Source: Carallia brachiata (taxonomy: Eukaryota; Streptophyta; Magnoliopsida; Malpighiales; Rhizophoraceae). Taken from it: a stretch of 64,000 bases of DNA. The notes under the pieces were generated by a model. That model was not told the DNA's origin. It saw only the letters and a program-made list of their open reading frames with translations, and searched no databases. A program made the translations under genes and the position numbers. The number at the start of each line of letters is the position of its first letter. Position 1 is the first letter of the stretch. Of the stretch, positions 36,488-47,567 are shown piece after piece. The DNA lies in NCBI GenBank assembly GCA_021464245.1, contig JADCRB010000068.1, positions 13,555,351 to 13,619,350 of the forward strand. Reading direction: 5' to 3'.

Positions 36488-37765
36488 GGGTCCGTTTGGA
36501 AACGCTGTCAGTTTTTTATTTCTGTTTTTCATTTTCAATTTTTTGTTTCTGTTTTTTATTTTCTATTTTTGGTTTTTGCTGTTTGTTGAATTTTTGTATT
36601 TATTGCTGTCAATTTTTGTTTTTTTTATAAGAATAAAAAAATAGATAGAAAAAGGATAGTGAGAGAAATAGTAAAAAAAAGTATAAATATGAAGAGAAAA
36701 ATGGGAGCGAGAGAAAGAGAGAGAGAAAGAAAGAGGGTAGAGAGAGAATGAGTAGAGAGAATGGTAGAGAGAGAAAAAGGAGAGAGAATGAGAGAAGAAA
36801 GAGAATGAGTAGAGAGAATGACAGAAAGAGAAATGGTAGAGAAAGAATGAGTAAGTAGAACAGTAGAGAGAGAAAAATGAGAGAGAGAGGGTAGAGAAAG
36901 AATGAGTAGAGAAAATGACAGAGAGAGAAAAGAGAGAGAGAGTATAGAAAGAACGAGTACAGAGAATGATAAAGAGAGAAAAATGAGAGAGAGAGCGTAG
37001 AGAGAGAATGATAAAACAAGAAAAAAGAGAGAGAGTCTAGATAGAGAGAGAATGAGTAGAGAGAGAAAAAGAAGAAAGAGAGAGTAGAGAGATAATAGTA
37101 GAGCAAGAAAAAGGAGAGAGAATATGGGTAGACAGAGAATGGTAGAGAGAAAAAAGAGAGAGAGAGAGGGCAGAGAGAGAACGACTAGAGAGAATGATAG
37201 AGTAAGAAAAAGAAGAAAGAATGGTAGAGAGAGAAAAATGAGAGAGAGAGAGAGGGAGCACAGAGAGAATGAGTAGAGAGAATGGTTGAGGGAGAAAAAG
37301 GAGAGAGAGAGAGTGGGTAGAGGGAGAATTGGTAGAGATAATGGTAGAAAGAGAAAAAAGAGAAAGAGGGTAGAAAAAGAATGAGTAGAGAGAGAAAAGA
37401 GAGAGAGAGGGTAGAGAGAGAATGGTAGAGATAGAAAAAGGGGAGAGAGGGTAGAGAGAGAATGGTAGAGAGAGAAAGAGTAGTGAGAGAAAAAATATAG
37501 AGGGATAGAGAGAGGATGAGTAAAGAGAGATATGATAAAGAGGGTGGATAGAGAGAGAAAAAGTTGTGAGAAAAAGTATAAAAAAAAAAGTGAAAAACAA
37601 AATCGGAAAGTTATTTTTATTGTTTTCCCAATCTGTTTTTTTTTTTAAAAACAGTTTTAACTTTTCAACAAAAAATAGAAAACAGAATCAATAACAAAAA
37701 TATTTTCTATTTTTTTGTGAAAAATAAAGAGAAAAAAGAAAACTTAAACCACTCCAAACGGCCCC
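36488..37765. mobile_element. Tourist-like element carrying a ~1-kb GA-rich array
   Basis: Left end GGGTCCGTTTGGAAACGCTG and right end (reverse complement) GGGGCCGTTTGGAGTGGTTT are inverted. TAA flanks both sides (36485-36487 and 37766-37768), the PIF/Harbinger signature. Inner arms are also complementary: the T-rich 'ttctgttttttattttctattttt' on the left against 'aaaaatagaaaacagaat' on the right. The centre is replaced by the purine array listed separately. No transposase. Confidence 0.65.
36630..37595. repeat. GA-rich minisatellite-like array
   Basis: About 970 bp of almost pure purine on + (A and G with scattered T), built from variants of 'gagagagaatgagtagagagaatggtagagagagaaaaa' in an irregular period of about 35-45 bp. 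Long minus-strand open frames (36609-37106, 37037-37600) encode only Ser/Leu/Phe/Tyr repeats and are artefacts. Confidence 0.92.
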
Positions 37766-37908
37766 TAAGTAGTTCATTTTCAAAAGGTTAAAAGTGGACA
37801 ACCACTCGTCTGTTTATTTTTTTAAAATTGAATTGTTTAATAATTTATATTATTGTGTGTTCATATATATTTTGATAAAATTATTTTCTGTAAAATTTTT
37901 CATAAAAT

Positions 37909-38621
37909 AAATGTGAAATTTTCTATTTAAATGTAACAGAAAGAGGGCAATGGCTCCCTTTGTCTCTACTCTCACTCAATTTGAAAAAATAAAAATGTTA
38001 GAAGGACGGGACTCAGAGACGTGGCGCGACGGGGAGAGAGGAAGAGAGAGAGAGAGAGAGAGGAGCGACAGTAAGGCCCACTGGTTTATTTAATTTTTTT
38101 TTAAAAAAATAATTTTTGTGTACAAAGAGTAAAGTCAGTATGTAACAGATATAAGAATAAAAAATTTTTAAAATTATGTGCAAAGACTCAAATAGATGTA
38201 TAATATATATTATGAATATAAAATATAAAGTTAATATGTAATAAATTCAAAATTAACATGGCTCCCTTTGTAAATGTGAAATTTTCTATTTAAATGTAAC
38301 AGAAAGAGGGCAATGGCTCCCTTTGTCTCTACTCTCACTCAATTTGAAAAAATAAAAATGTTAGAAGGACGGGACTCAGAGACGTGGCGCGACGGGGAGA
38401 GAGGAAGAGAGAGAGAGAGAGAGGAGCGACAGTAAGGCCCACTGGTTTATTTAATTTTTTTTTAAAAAAATAATTTTTGTGTACAAAGAGTAAAATCAGT
38501 ATGTAACAGATATAAGAATAAAAAATTTTTAAAATTATGTGCAAAGACTCAAATAGATGTATAATATATATTATGTATATAAAATATAAAGTTAATATGT
38601 AATAAATTCAAAATTAACATG
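37909..38621. repeat. Recent ~350-bp tandem duplication with filler at the junction
   Basis: 37909-38260 and 38272-38621 are nearly identical, each with a GA microsatellite (about 38038-38062, 38401-38422) and the phrase 'acgtggcgcgacggggag'. The 11 bases between them (gctccctttgt) repeat an internal word of the unit (at about 37953-37963), as if the break was filled by local copying. Non-coding. Confidence 0.92.
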
Positions 38622-40773
38622 CAAGAGAATAAGATAAAAAAAAATTGTAAAATGATCTCGTTAGTCCTCTGCAGTCAAAAGGTTGAGTCTTTTAACTCCG
38701 CTCTTAAACAAATGGAAGAGGGAGGCGAGGCCTAGAGAGCCGCCTATTCCCTTTGTTCCCTTTGAACAAAAAGAACTCTGTTACACAAAGATTGAGCACT
38801 TCAAAAGCAAAGTTATTAAACTCGGCTTGGGGAGCAACTTAAACGGAAGATTGGGTTAACGAGTCAAATAGGTCAATGGTTTAATTAGTAAGTCAATGAT
38901 TTGATTTAATTAGTGAGTCAATGATTGGTTTGATTGGGTCAATGTCTAAAATAATTTTTTATTTTTTTCTTTTATAGGTAAGCATAAACTCTAATTTGTA
39001 TAATATTTTTTTTAGACTCAAATAAAGAAAAAAATATTCTTCTTCCTTTTAGGACCTTAAAATGTACTAACATCTTTTGTTTGTTTTTTATTTTTTTTTA
39101 CTTGAAAGATGACCTAGCCATGTACAACCTGGTCATTGGTCAATTAGATTTAAAAAATTTGGTCAAATCGATTGAATTTTTTTGAGTTAAATGTTCAAAT
39201 GAGCTTTTAACTAACTTGACCCAGTCTAATAATTTGGTCAGTGAATCACTAGTCTAACTAATCAAATTATACTGTATTCTATAACTATTCTTTAGAGGGG
39301 CCAAGGGCCCAAGCCAAGCCACCCATACTCTTTTTTTTTCTACTTTTTTATTTGAAAATTTTCATCTTAAATTTATTTAGTATTACTTCAAATGTACTTA
39401 GTTTATTCTATGCCTTGACTTTCTAAAAAATTTATTTTTTTAATACAGTACCCTATCTTTTTGTTTTTTTTTTTTACACCCTATCTTTTTGTTCTGAATA
39501 TAAATAGTGTAAAGATAGTTTTGTCTTATCTCTATAATTGGCCATCTAACGAAAGCCGTGCAACCTTTTGCTTTTGTTTTTTTTTTTTTTAATAGCTTCT
39601 TTTGACTCAAATAAAATTTGGGAATTAATTATATAAATTTATAATAACACTAAACTAATATATAAATCACTTAGGACCTATCTTAGACAGGATAGTTGAT
39701 AATTAAAATTTCTAATTGAAGGATTCAGAATTTCATCTTCAGTTATTCCCCTCACTATTTGCCTTCCCCATGATTGTAGACCATGTTTACTAAGACAAAA
39801 AAAAAAACATATAAATAAATGCAATTAATTTTCAAGATCAATGAAATGTGCAGTTGAATTATATTTAACAAGGGAACAGACCAACACTAAACTTTGATAC
39901 TACTATTTGAAATCATAGAGATATTTATCAGATAAATATACTATGAAAATAGAAATTTAAAATTTTAATTTTTAAGAACATATCGATTGATTGTTAAATA
40001 TAATCATCATCTAATCCAGAAGATGGAAATGTTATCGAAATAATCTTCAATTATTCTTCTATTTTAGGCCTAGCGGTAGCGGTAGGCTGTTCCATATTAC
40101 CTTCCAAGTGTCAGACCGGTGATCTACAAATGCAATAAGGAAGCAACCCGACCTCCAATGGTGATCCATAAATGCAATAAGGAAACAACTGTCGATTATA
40201 GAAAAAGGAAAAAATTCTCAAAATCTAAACCATTCCATGAAGAGAGAGGAGGAGGGAGGCGAGTACCTAGTACACTAAAACCATATTTAAGTGACATGCT
40301 AATTTCTAATAAATTAGACTTTAGTCTTTATATCTTTTAAATATAACATTTTTTACTCTAAAAGGTTTTTGAACCTTTCAATCAAATGCAGCTTGATTTC
40401 CATGTTATATTTTATCAATTGTGCTTATGTGCGTGACACTAGGACTTGTAAGTTAACTACACCGCATTTCCATTGCTCAACTCTGATGACCATATGGTTT
40501 ATGTAAACAATATTAAAGTCAAAGACTATATATTTAATTAATTAATAATATACATGAATATGTGTTCACAATAGTAGTAACTAATAAATTAACTATTAGG
40601 GCGTACATTAATAATAAAAATATAAGAACTTTTCTAACGCAAGAAAAGAAGTGCATCCTCTATTATTTTTTTTGTTGATCTCCCTCTCTATTATTTTATT
40701 GTTGATCTCCCTCTTGAAGACGTTGACGAGGATGTTTGAAAGACACAAAGGTGAATAAGTGTGTGTATATCCA
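38622..40773. other. Intergenic DNA downstream of the broken membrane-protein gene
   Basis: AT-rich with poly-T runs. A short direct repeat ('tgatc(t/c)a(c/t)aaatgcaataaggaa(g/a)caac') occurs at about 40121-40190. The last ~130 bp may be 3' UTR of the minus-strand gene ending at 40774. No other gene recognised. Confidence 0.45.
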
Positions 40774-41123
40774 TTAAGAGTCCCAGATGGGCCCAAAGGC
40801 AGGAATCCCTGCAGCCTTGCATGCCTGAACAACGTCTCTGCTACCTTCTGGATTGCTCGTAACAATAACAACTTCAGCTTTCCAATTTCTAGCAGCATTC
40901 ACACTCATTTCAGACACGTTAGGCCTTCCAAGCAGTGCTGTATCATGGATAATCACCTTGTCTTTTGGATGCCCGCTCATCATCTCCTTAATTTCCTTGC
41001 CAAAGTTTTGCTCAATTCTCTTAGCAACCCAAAGGAAACATACATCGGCTCTACATGGCTGCAAAAGAAACGGCAGAAACACGCAGACGCCAGAACCTGT
41101 CGCTGTCAAGAGGACTCTGTTGT

Positions 41124-41647
41124 TGTTGAAGTTGATGTCTTGTAATTGGAACAAAAAACACATGCCTCTATTTTTAGTCCAACAATGACAAAGTTGAAGT
41201 TACCAAACTTTGAGTAGCCTACCATAGTTGAAGTTGCCAAACTTGACTAGCCTACCAATGTTGAAGTTGCCAAATTGGACTTTGAATGATCCTTTCCAAA
41301 TGGATGACTTTGAATATATATAGATGACTTCAATGCCTATATATATGTCCATGATTTTGGTAGAGAGGTATCCAAGAGTGGGAGAGAATCAAGAGAGAGA
41401 AAAGTATTTAGAGAGAAATACTTGAGTGACATTGGGTGTATGTGGGATTTGGGCAGTGAGGTATATTGTGTGCAGCTTGTAAAATCTCCTGTTTTTGATA
41501 GTGAAATATTCTCTGATCGTCTTTGCCGTGGACGTAGGCTTTAGGCCGAACCACGTAAATTCTTGTGTCGTGTCGTGTTATTATTTTTGCCAAATTTATT
41601 CCAAAATTAATCAGGTTAGATCCGTGATCTAGTGGGTCCATTCAACA
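41124..41647 (+). repeat. Copia 5' LTR
   Basis: Begins TGTTG and ends CAACA, perfect 5-bp inverted ends. U3 holds three tandem ~33-bp copies of a GTTGAAGTT(A/G)CCAAA unit (41193-41280). TATA-like stretches (gaatatatatag, near 41311; cctatatatatg, near 41335) could direct transcription. Confidence 0.96.
41193..41280 (+). promoter_or_regulatory. Tandem U3 repeats in the Copia LTR
   Basis: Copies at 41193-41226, 41227-41259 and a partial one at 41260-41280 share gttgaagtt(a/g)ccaaa and, in the first two, agcctacca. The same array is in the 3' LTR (about 45817-45904). In tobacco Tnt1, tandem U3 boxes act as stress/elicitor-responsive enhancers; an equivalent role here is inference. Confidence 0.6.
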
Positions 41648-41650
41648 AAC

Positions 41651-41663
41651 TGGTATCAGAGCC
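41651..41663 (+). other. Primer-binding site (tRNA-iMet type)
   Basis: TGGTATCAGAGCC lies three bases after the 5' LTR, the standard plant Copia primer site complementary to initiator tRNA-Met. Confidence 0.93.
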
Positions 41664-41690
41664 CAACTGATTGGTTGCAAGTATTTCGAG

Positions 41691-44600
41691 ATGGCAGAAA
41701 GATCATCAACGAAATATGATGTGGAGAATTCGATGGTAAGAATGATTTCAACATGTGGCGTATCAAGGTACGAGCGTTATTAGTCCAACAAGGACTAGCT
41801 AAGGCGCTCAAAGGCGAGCAGGAACTGCCAGAATCGTTGACAAAGGAGAAAAAGGAGGAGCTCATGGAAAAGGCACATAGTACAATTTTATTGTGCTTAT
41901 CAGATGAGGTTCTACGTGAAGTTGCAGATCAAACCACTCCAGATGGTTTGTGGTCCAAATTGGAGTCCCGTTACATGACCAAGTCCCTGACCAACCGGGT
42001 GTATCTAAAACACCGTCTCTACGCTCTCCGGATGAAGGAAGGAACACCCATTCAAGATTACCTGGCCGAATTCAACAAGGTAATCTTAGATTTGAAAAAT
42101 ATTGATGTTAAAGTTGAAGATGAGGACCAAGCTATTATGTTGTTGTGCAAATTACCTCCATCTTATGACAATTTCGTTGATACAATGTTATACGCGAGGG
42201 AGAGTCTTTCCCTGGATGATGTGAAGGCATCATTAAACTCAAGGGAGCTCAAGAAGCGGATGACGGAAGAGGTCGTAGAGAATCAAGCAGACGGCTTGAT
42301 TGTTAGAGGTAGATCAACACAGAAGGGGTCCAGTAGCAGAGGCAAGTCTAGATCCAAATCTAGACACGATAAAGTAACGTGCTATCATTGTCACGAAAGG
42401 GGACATATCAGGCGAAATTGTCCCAAGCGCAAAGACAAGGGGAAACAGAAAGTTGATGATTTTCCCAACACCGCAAACATAGCCAGTGAAGTTGAAAGCT
42501 CCGATGGAGAGACTGTTCTAACAGTTTCAACTAGCAGCTCAATTGACGAATGGATCCTTGATTCAGGTTGTACATTCCACATGAGTCCTAATAAGCACTG
42601 GTTCTTAACGTACAAATCAATTAATGCAGGAACAGTCTTATTGGGGAACAACAAGGCACTATCTATTGTTGGAGTTGGTACTGTTCGAATCAAGATGCAC
42701 GATGGCATTTTCAGAACATTGGAAGTTCGTCATGTTCCAGAGCTTAAAAAGAATCTTATATCTTTGAGTATTCTTGATTCTAATGGCTATAGGTACTCAG
42801 CTGAAGGTGGAGTACTTAGAGTTTGCAAAGGGGCACTAATCGTGATGAAGGGAAAGCTGTCAAATGGCCTCTATTATCTTCAAGGTAATACAGTTATTGG
42901 TGGTGTTAATGTTTCAATAACAGATTCAAGTTCCAGAACAACTCAATTGTGGCACATGCGTCTTGGCCACATGAGCGAGCGAGGCATGACTGAATTAAGC
43001 AAACGAGGTTTGCTTGGAGGTCAGAAGATAAGCAAGTTGGAGTTCTGCGAACACTGCGTCTTCGGAAAACAAAGCAGAGTCAAGTTTAGTACTGCTGTCC
43101 ACAAAACCAAGCAAACGGTGGACTACATTCACTCTGACTTGTGGGGACCTGCCTCTGTCCCATCCAAAGGCGGTAAACGATATTGTTAACTTTCATTGAT
43201 GATTTTTCACGGAAAGTGTGGGTGTATTTTTCTTAAACAGAAGAGTGAAGTGTTCAACAAATTCAAAGAATGGAAGACTTTGATCGAGAAGCAGACTGGT
43301 AAGAAGATCAAACGTCTGAGGACCGATAATGGTCTTGAATATTGTTCTGGTGAATTTGAAAAGTTCTGCAGTAATGAAGGTATCGTCCGACATCGCACAG
43401 TCAGACATACTCCACACAGCAAAATGGAGTTGCAGAACGAATGAACAGAACACTCTTGGAGAGAGCTCGATGTATGCTCTCGCAGGCAAAGCTACCAAAA
43501 GTCTTTTGGGCTGAAGCTGTCAATATGGCTTGCTACTTAGTCAACCGGTCACCGTCAACAGCTATCGAGTTGAAGACTCCCGAGGAGGTATGGTCCGGTT
43601 CTCCTGCTGATTACTCTAATCTTAAAGTGTTTGGTTGTCCAGCTTATGCTCATGTGAAGGAAGACAAGCTTGGACCCAGAGCGAAGAAGTGCATATTCCT
43701 AGGCTATGCAGAAGGGGTCAAAGGATACAGGCTGTGGTGTGTTGACCCAAATTCACCTAAATTTATTATCAGCAGAGATGTGACATTTGATGAGTCTGCA
43801 ATGCTCCCGGAAAAGAAGGGGTCTATCATGGTTGATGATGACGAGGAAGTCAGCGAGCAGGTGGAGCCAGAGGTGAAGGCTTCAAAATTGGTGCAGGAAG
43901 ACAGCATAGCTCAATCGGTAGATGAGAACGAAGAGCAAGAGGTTCACTCAGAACCTGCAGAATCTACGCAGCAGATGTCAAAAGCTACAGAACAGAGGAG
44001 GACTCTTACAGTATTGCGAAACGCAGAGGTAAAAGAGAAATCCGACCACCTGTACGATACAGATCAGGATCAGCTGCATTTGCATTATCTGTAGCTGAGG
44101 AGATGGATGATTCTGAACCCAATTCTTATAAGGAGGCTGTATCTAGTCCAGAATCCTCTAGATGGGTCACTGCCATGACAGAGGAAATTGAGTCTCTTCA
44201 TAAGAATCAAACTTGGGAGCTGGTGATGCCACCGAAGGGTCAGAAGATCGTTGGGTGCAAATGGATCTATAAACGGAAGGAAGGAATCCCAGGAGCTGAG
44301 GATGCGCGGTATAAGGCACGTCTCGTTGCAAAAGGCTTTACACAGCGAGAAGGTATTGACTTTCATGAAGTTTTTTTCCTGTTGTAAAGCATAGTTCTAT
44401 TCGAATGTTACTTGCAATAGTTGCCTTATTTGATCTGGAGTTGGAGCAACTCGATGTAAAAACAGCATTCTTGCATGGAAATCTTGATGAGAAGATTTAC
44501 ATGCGTCAGCCAGAAGGTTTTGAAGATCCAACAAAGGAGGATCATGTGTGCCTGCTGAAAAAGTCACTTTATGGTCTCAAGCAGTCGCCCAGGCAGTGGT

Positions 44601-45682
44601 ACAAGAGGTTTGACAGTTTTATGATCAACAATGGTTACTCTAGAAGTAATTATGATAGTTGTGTATATCACAAAAGGCTGCCAGATGATTCATTTATTTA
44701 TTTTTGCTCTATGTTGATGACATGTTGATAGCTGCAAAGAACATGTCGAAAATTAATCAGTTGAAGATTCAACTGAGTGGTGAGTTTGAAATGAAAGACT
44801 TAGGCGCGGCCAAGAAGATACTTGGAATGGAGATTCACAGAGATCGTGGCGTTGGAACCTTGTACTTGTCACAGAAAAAGTACATTGAAAAGGTTCTGGA
44901 ACGTTTCGGAATGCAAGAGTGCAAACCCGTGTGCACTCCATTAGCAGGTCACTTCAAACTCTCTGCAGCACAGTCACCTCAAACAAATGAGGAAATGGAG
45001 CAAATGGTTCGAGTTCCATACAGCAGTGCAGTTGGTAGCATTATGTATGCTATGGTCTGTACTCGTCCAGACATTTCACATGCTGTTAGCGTCGTTTCCA
45101 GATTTATGGGAAATCCTGGTAAAGCTCACTGGGAAGCTGTGAAGGATTTTACGATATCTCAGAGGAACCACAGACATTGGTTTGATGTACAGAAGGAATA
45201 GCAACACCGGTGGAAATATAGTGGGATACGTCGATTCCGACTATGCTGGTGATTTGGACAAAAGGAGATCCCTAACAGGTTATGTTTTCACTCTCTCTGA
45301 TTGTGCCATTAGCTGGAAGGCAATTTTACAGTCTACAATTGCTTTGTCTACAACTGAAGCTGAATACATGGCAGTTACAGAAGCAGTGAAAGAAGCATTA
45401 TGGTTGCGAGGTCTCGTTGGCGATCTGGGCTTACAACAGAGTTCTACTGTTGTGTATTGTGACAGCCAAAGTGCTATACATTTGACCAAAAATCTAATGT
45501 ATCACGAGAGAACTAAGCACATTGATGTCAGGTATCATTTCGTCCGTGAAATTATGTCAAAAGGAGAAGTCATGGTGGAAAAGATCAGTACAGTTGACAA
45601 TCCTGCAGATATGATGACGAAGCCTATTTCTGCAGTCAAATTCAAACACTGTTTGGATTTGATTGGTGTTCATAATAATTGA
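41691..45682 (+). pseudogene. Copia gag-pol polyprotein, frame broken in several places
   Basis: ATG at 41691; the frame slips by -1 before 41753. Gag follows with a CCHC knuckle (CYHCHERGHIRRNC, about 42380-42421). Protease has the DSG active-site motif (WILDSGCTFHMS, about 42550-42585). Integrase shows the HHCC finger (HMRLGH...CEHC, about 42953-43058) and the DDE-core pieces SDLWGP (about 43135) and RTDNGLEY (about 43318). Reverse transcriptase begins near 44160, with KWIYKRK, KARLVAKGFTQ, LYGLKQSPRQW and the YVDD catalytic box (44710-44721). RNase H has [15 protein letters not shown] and CDSQSAIHL. Frames change near 43186, 43230, 43430, 44090, 44380, 44700 and 45150-45180, mostly by single-base loss, so no intact polyprotein is made. 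Breaks are described only; no restored product is given. Confidence 0.93.
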
Positions 45683-45734
45683 GATATGAAGAAAGACGAT
45701 TAGGGAATTATGATCACCTTGTCCTAATTCAAGC

Positions 45735-45747
45735 CAAGGTGGAGATT
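45735..45747 (+). other. Polypurine tract
   Basis: 'aaggtggagattt' directly precedes the 3' LTR and is the expected plus-strand priming site. Confidence 0.85.
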
Positions 45748-46277
45748 TGTTGAAGTTGATGTCTTGTAATTGGAATAAGAAACACATGCCTCTATTTTTA
45801 GTCCAACAATGACAAAGTTGAAGTTACCAAACTTTGAGTAGCCTACCATAGTTGAAGTTGTCAAACTTGACTAGCCTACCAATGTTGAAGTTGCCAAATT
45901 GGACTTTGAATGATCCTTTTCAAATGGATGACTTTGAATATATATAGATGACTTCAATGCCTATATATATGTCCATGATTTTGGTAGAGAGGTATCCAAG
46001 AGTATGAGAGAATCAAGAGAGAGGAAAGTATTTAGAGAGAAATACTTGAGTGATATTGGGTGTATGTGGGATTTGGGCAGTGAGGTATATTGTGTGTAGC
46101 TTGTAAAATCTCTTGTTTTTAATAGTGAAATATTCTCTGATCGTCTTTGCCGTGGACGTAGGCTTTAGGCCGAACCACGTAAATTCTTGTGTCGTGTCGT
46201 GTTATTATTTTTTGTCAAATTTATTCCGCAAAATTAATCAGGTTAGATCCGTGATCTAGTGGGTCTATTTCATAACA
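45748..46277 (+). repeat. Copia 3' LTR
   Basis: Aligns end to end with the 5' LTR with about 15 differences and a few small indels; the last bases are CATAACA rather than TCAACA. Followed by the target duplication GTTGT. Confidence 0.96.
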
Positions 46278-47567
46278 GTTGTACATATTTGTTAGATAAG
46301 GTAATCCAACAAAGTGCACTTGCCTGACCCATAAATGGGACGGTGGGTTCGAGACCAATGACTGTGTGAAGTCACCAACCGCACCGGCAAGCATCATGTG
46401 TTCTGATTTCCCATCAGAAATAAGACCAAAAGCGTGCCATTCTGATAATGGGGATGGGCTGATTCGACGCAGAATGCCCGGCTTAACTCCTCCCGAAAAC
46501 TTTATTATTGCGGCATGCCCAGAAGGCGAAGATATGTTCACAGGTACACGTCTGATTGTCACCCACGGGAGAATAATTAGTATTGTGACTGCTGATGTGA
46601 ACCAAAATTCTTGTTCTCTGATTAAGCCAAAGCCATTGTTGTATGATTTGGTTTTTGGGTCATAAGACGTTTTGAGCATTACAAAATCCCAGAGGAGTAT
46701 TAAAGCTGTCCATCCGGCAAACCGGTGAATCCTTCCAAAAACATTGTGATGAAGATGGCGGACCAAAGGAAAAGCAGCGAGAGATGAAAAGCAGAGGAGA
46801 GAAAGAATAGTAAAGGCCACACCGACAATCTCAGGAGGAGCCTTTTCCCTGTCCTGCAAAGTGAGAACCAATGCCTATATCAACCAAGCTATCGAAGATA
46901 TCCCACAACTGCTGTGTATTCCACCAAGAGACTGAAGGAAGGATGTGACTGCAGTTTTTATGGGGAGAGGCACCCAAGACCTCCCCAAGGCCTCCACAGC
47001 AAACCAAAAAACGACTCGCAAAACTGCCTCGCTCCTGCAAAGTGTTAAAGCTAGAAGGTTTCCAATTGAGAAAACGGTCGCTTTATTTCTCGCATATGGG
47101 AATTTTCCTGCGGCCGCAAGAGCTAAAGCACTAATGTTCAAGGCCAAACAGACGACGAAGAGTCGCTTGTACACTGTGAACAGACCTTGGTCAAACAATA
47201 TGATTGACAATCTAGTTTCGTTCTTGCGAATGGGCTTCGATGTTTGCTCAGGTTTACTGACAGATCGAACGAGGATTTGCTCCCCCTTCTTGTCCAGATG
47301 ACCTTCTTCTAAAGATAATTCGAAAGCCTTTTCATCAGCTTCGCCTTCATTTTCATCAATGTCACAGGAATGGACGCATGATTTACTTGAAAACCTGTAT
47401 AATGAAAAGCTTCCCATGTTCCAGGGAAGCCAACTTTTGCCGCCGCGATGGCGCTCTTCTGCTAGGATGGCGGTTGCTGGTAAGGCAAATGGATCTGCAC
47501 GAGGCTTAATTTCAAATTCTACACCTCGGCAACTTGAGAATCTCATCACTTGTCCAGCAGCTTCCAT

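Larger units (their letters stand above)
41119..46282 (+). mobile_element. Complete Ty1/Copia LTR retrotransposon (Tnt1/Tork-like) with 5-bp target duplication
   Basis: The element proper is 41124-46277, bounded by TG...CA LTRs and flanked by GTTGT on both sides (41119-41123 and 46278-46282). It lies antisense within the coding sequence of the membrane-protein gene. Order: 5' LTR, tRNA-Met primer site, gag, protease, integrase, reverse transcriptase, RNase H, polypurine tract, 3' LTR; integrase before reverse transcriptase is diagnostic of Copia. The LTRs differ at roughly 15 positions by eye, mostly C/T or G/A transitions, indicating a fairly recent insertion. Internal frames are broken, so it is non-autonomous now. 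Confidence 0.97.
40774..47567 (-). pseudogene. Multi-pass membrane protein with ferredoxin-reductase-like domain, disrupted
   Basis: Coding sequence runs 47567-46278 and, after the Copia insertion, 41118-40774 (41119-41123 is a duplicated target). Without the insertion it is one uninterrupted frame of 544 codons without introns, except that codon 231 is TAG (46877-46875) where relatives have Tyr. The N-terminal ~120 residues are soluble. About 125-350 hold several hydrophobic segments (RLFVVCLALNISALALAAA, IVGVAFTILSLLCFSSLAAF, FTSAVTILIILPWVTI). The C-terminal part looks like an FAD/NAD-binding reductase fold: RVLLTATGSGVCVFLPFLLQ, DVCFLWVAKRIEQNFG, VVIVTSNPEGSRDVV and the closing AFGPIWDS. 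Plant homologues are often labelled 'adenylate-forming reductase' by transfer; the true reaction is unknown. Nonsense codon plus insertion make this copy non-functional as sequenced. Confidence 0.88.

Noticed and set aside
36630..37595. CRISPR-like array
   Set aside because: The repeats are irregular purine variants without constant-length spacers, in plant nuclear DNA.
36609..37600. Two long minus-strand open frames (165 and 187 codons)
   Set aside because: They are translations of the GA-rich array, giving only Ser/Leu/Phe/Tyr repeats. No start context, domain or codon structure.
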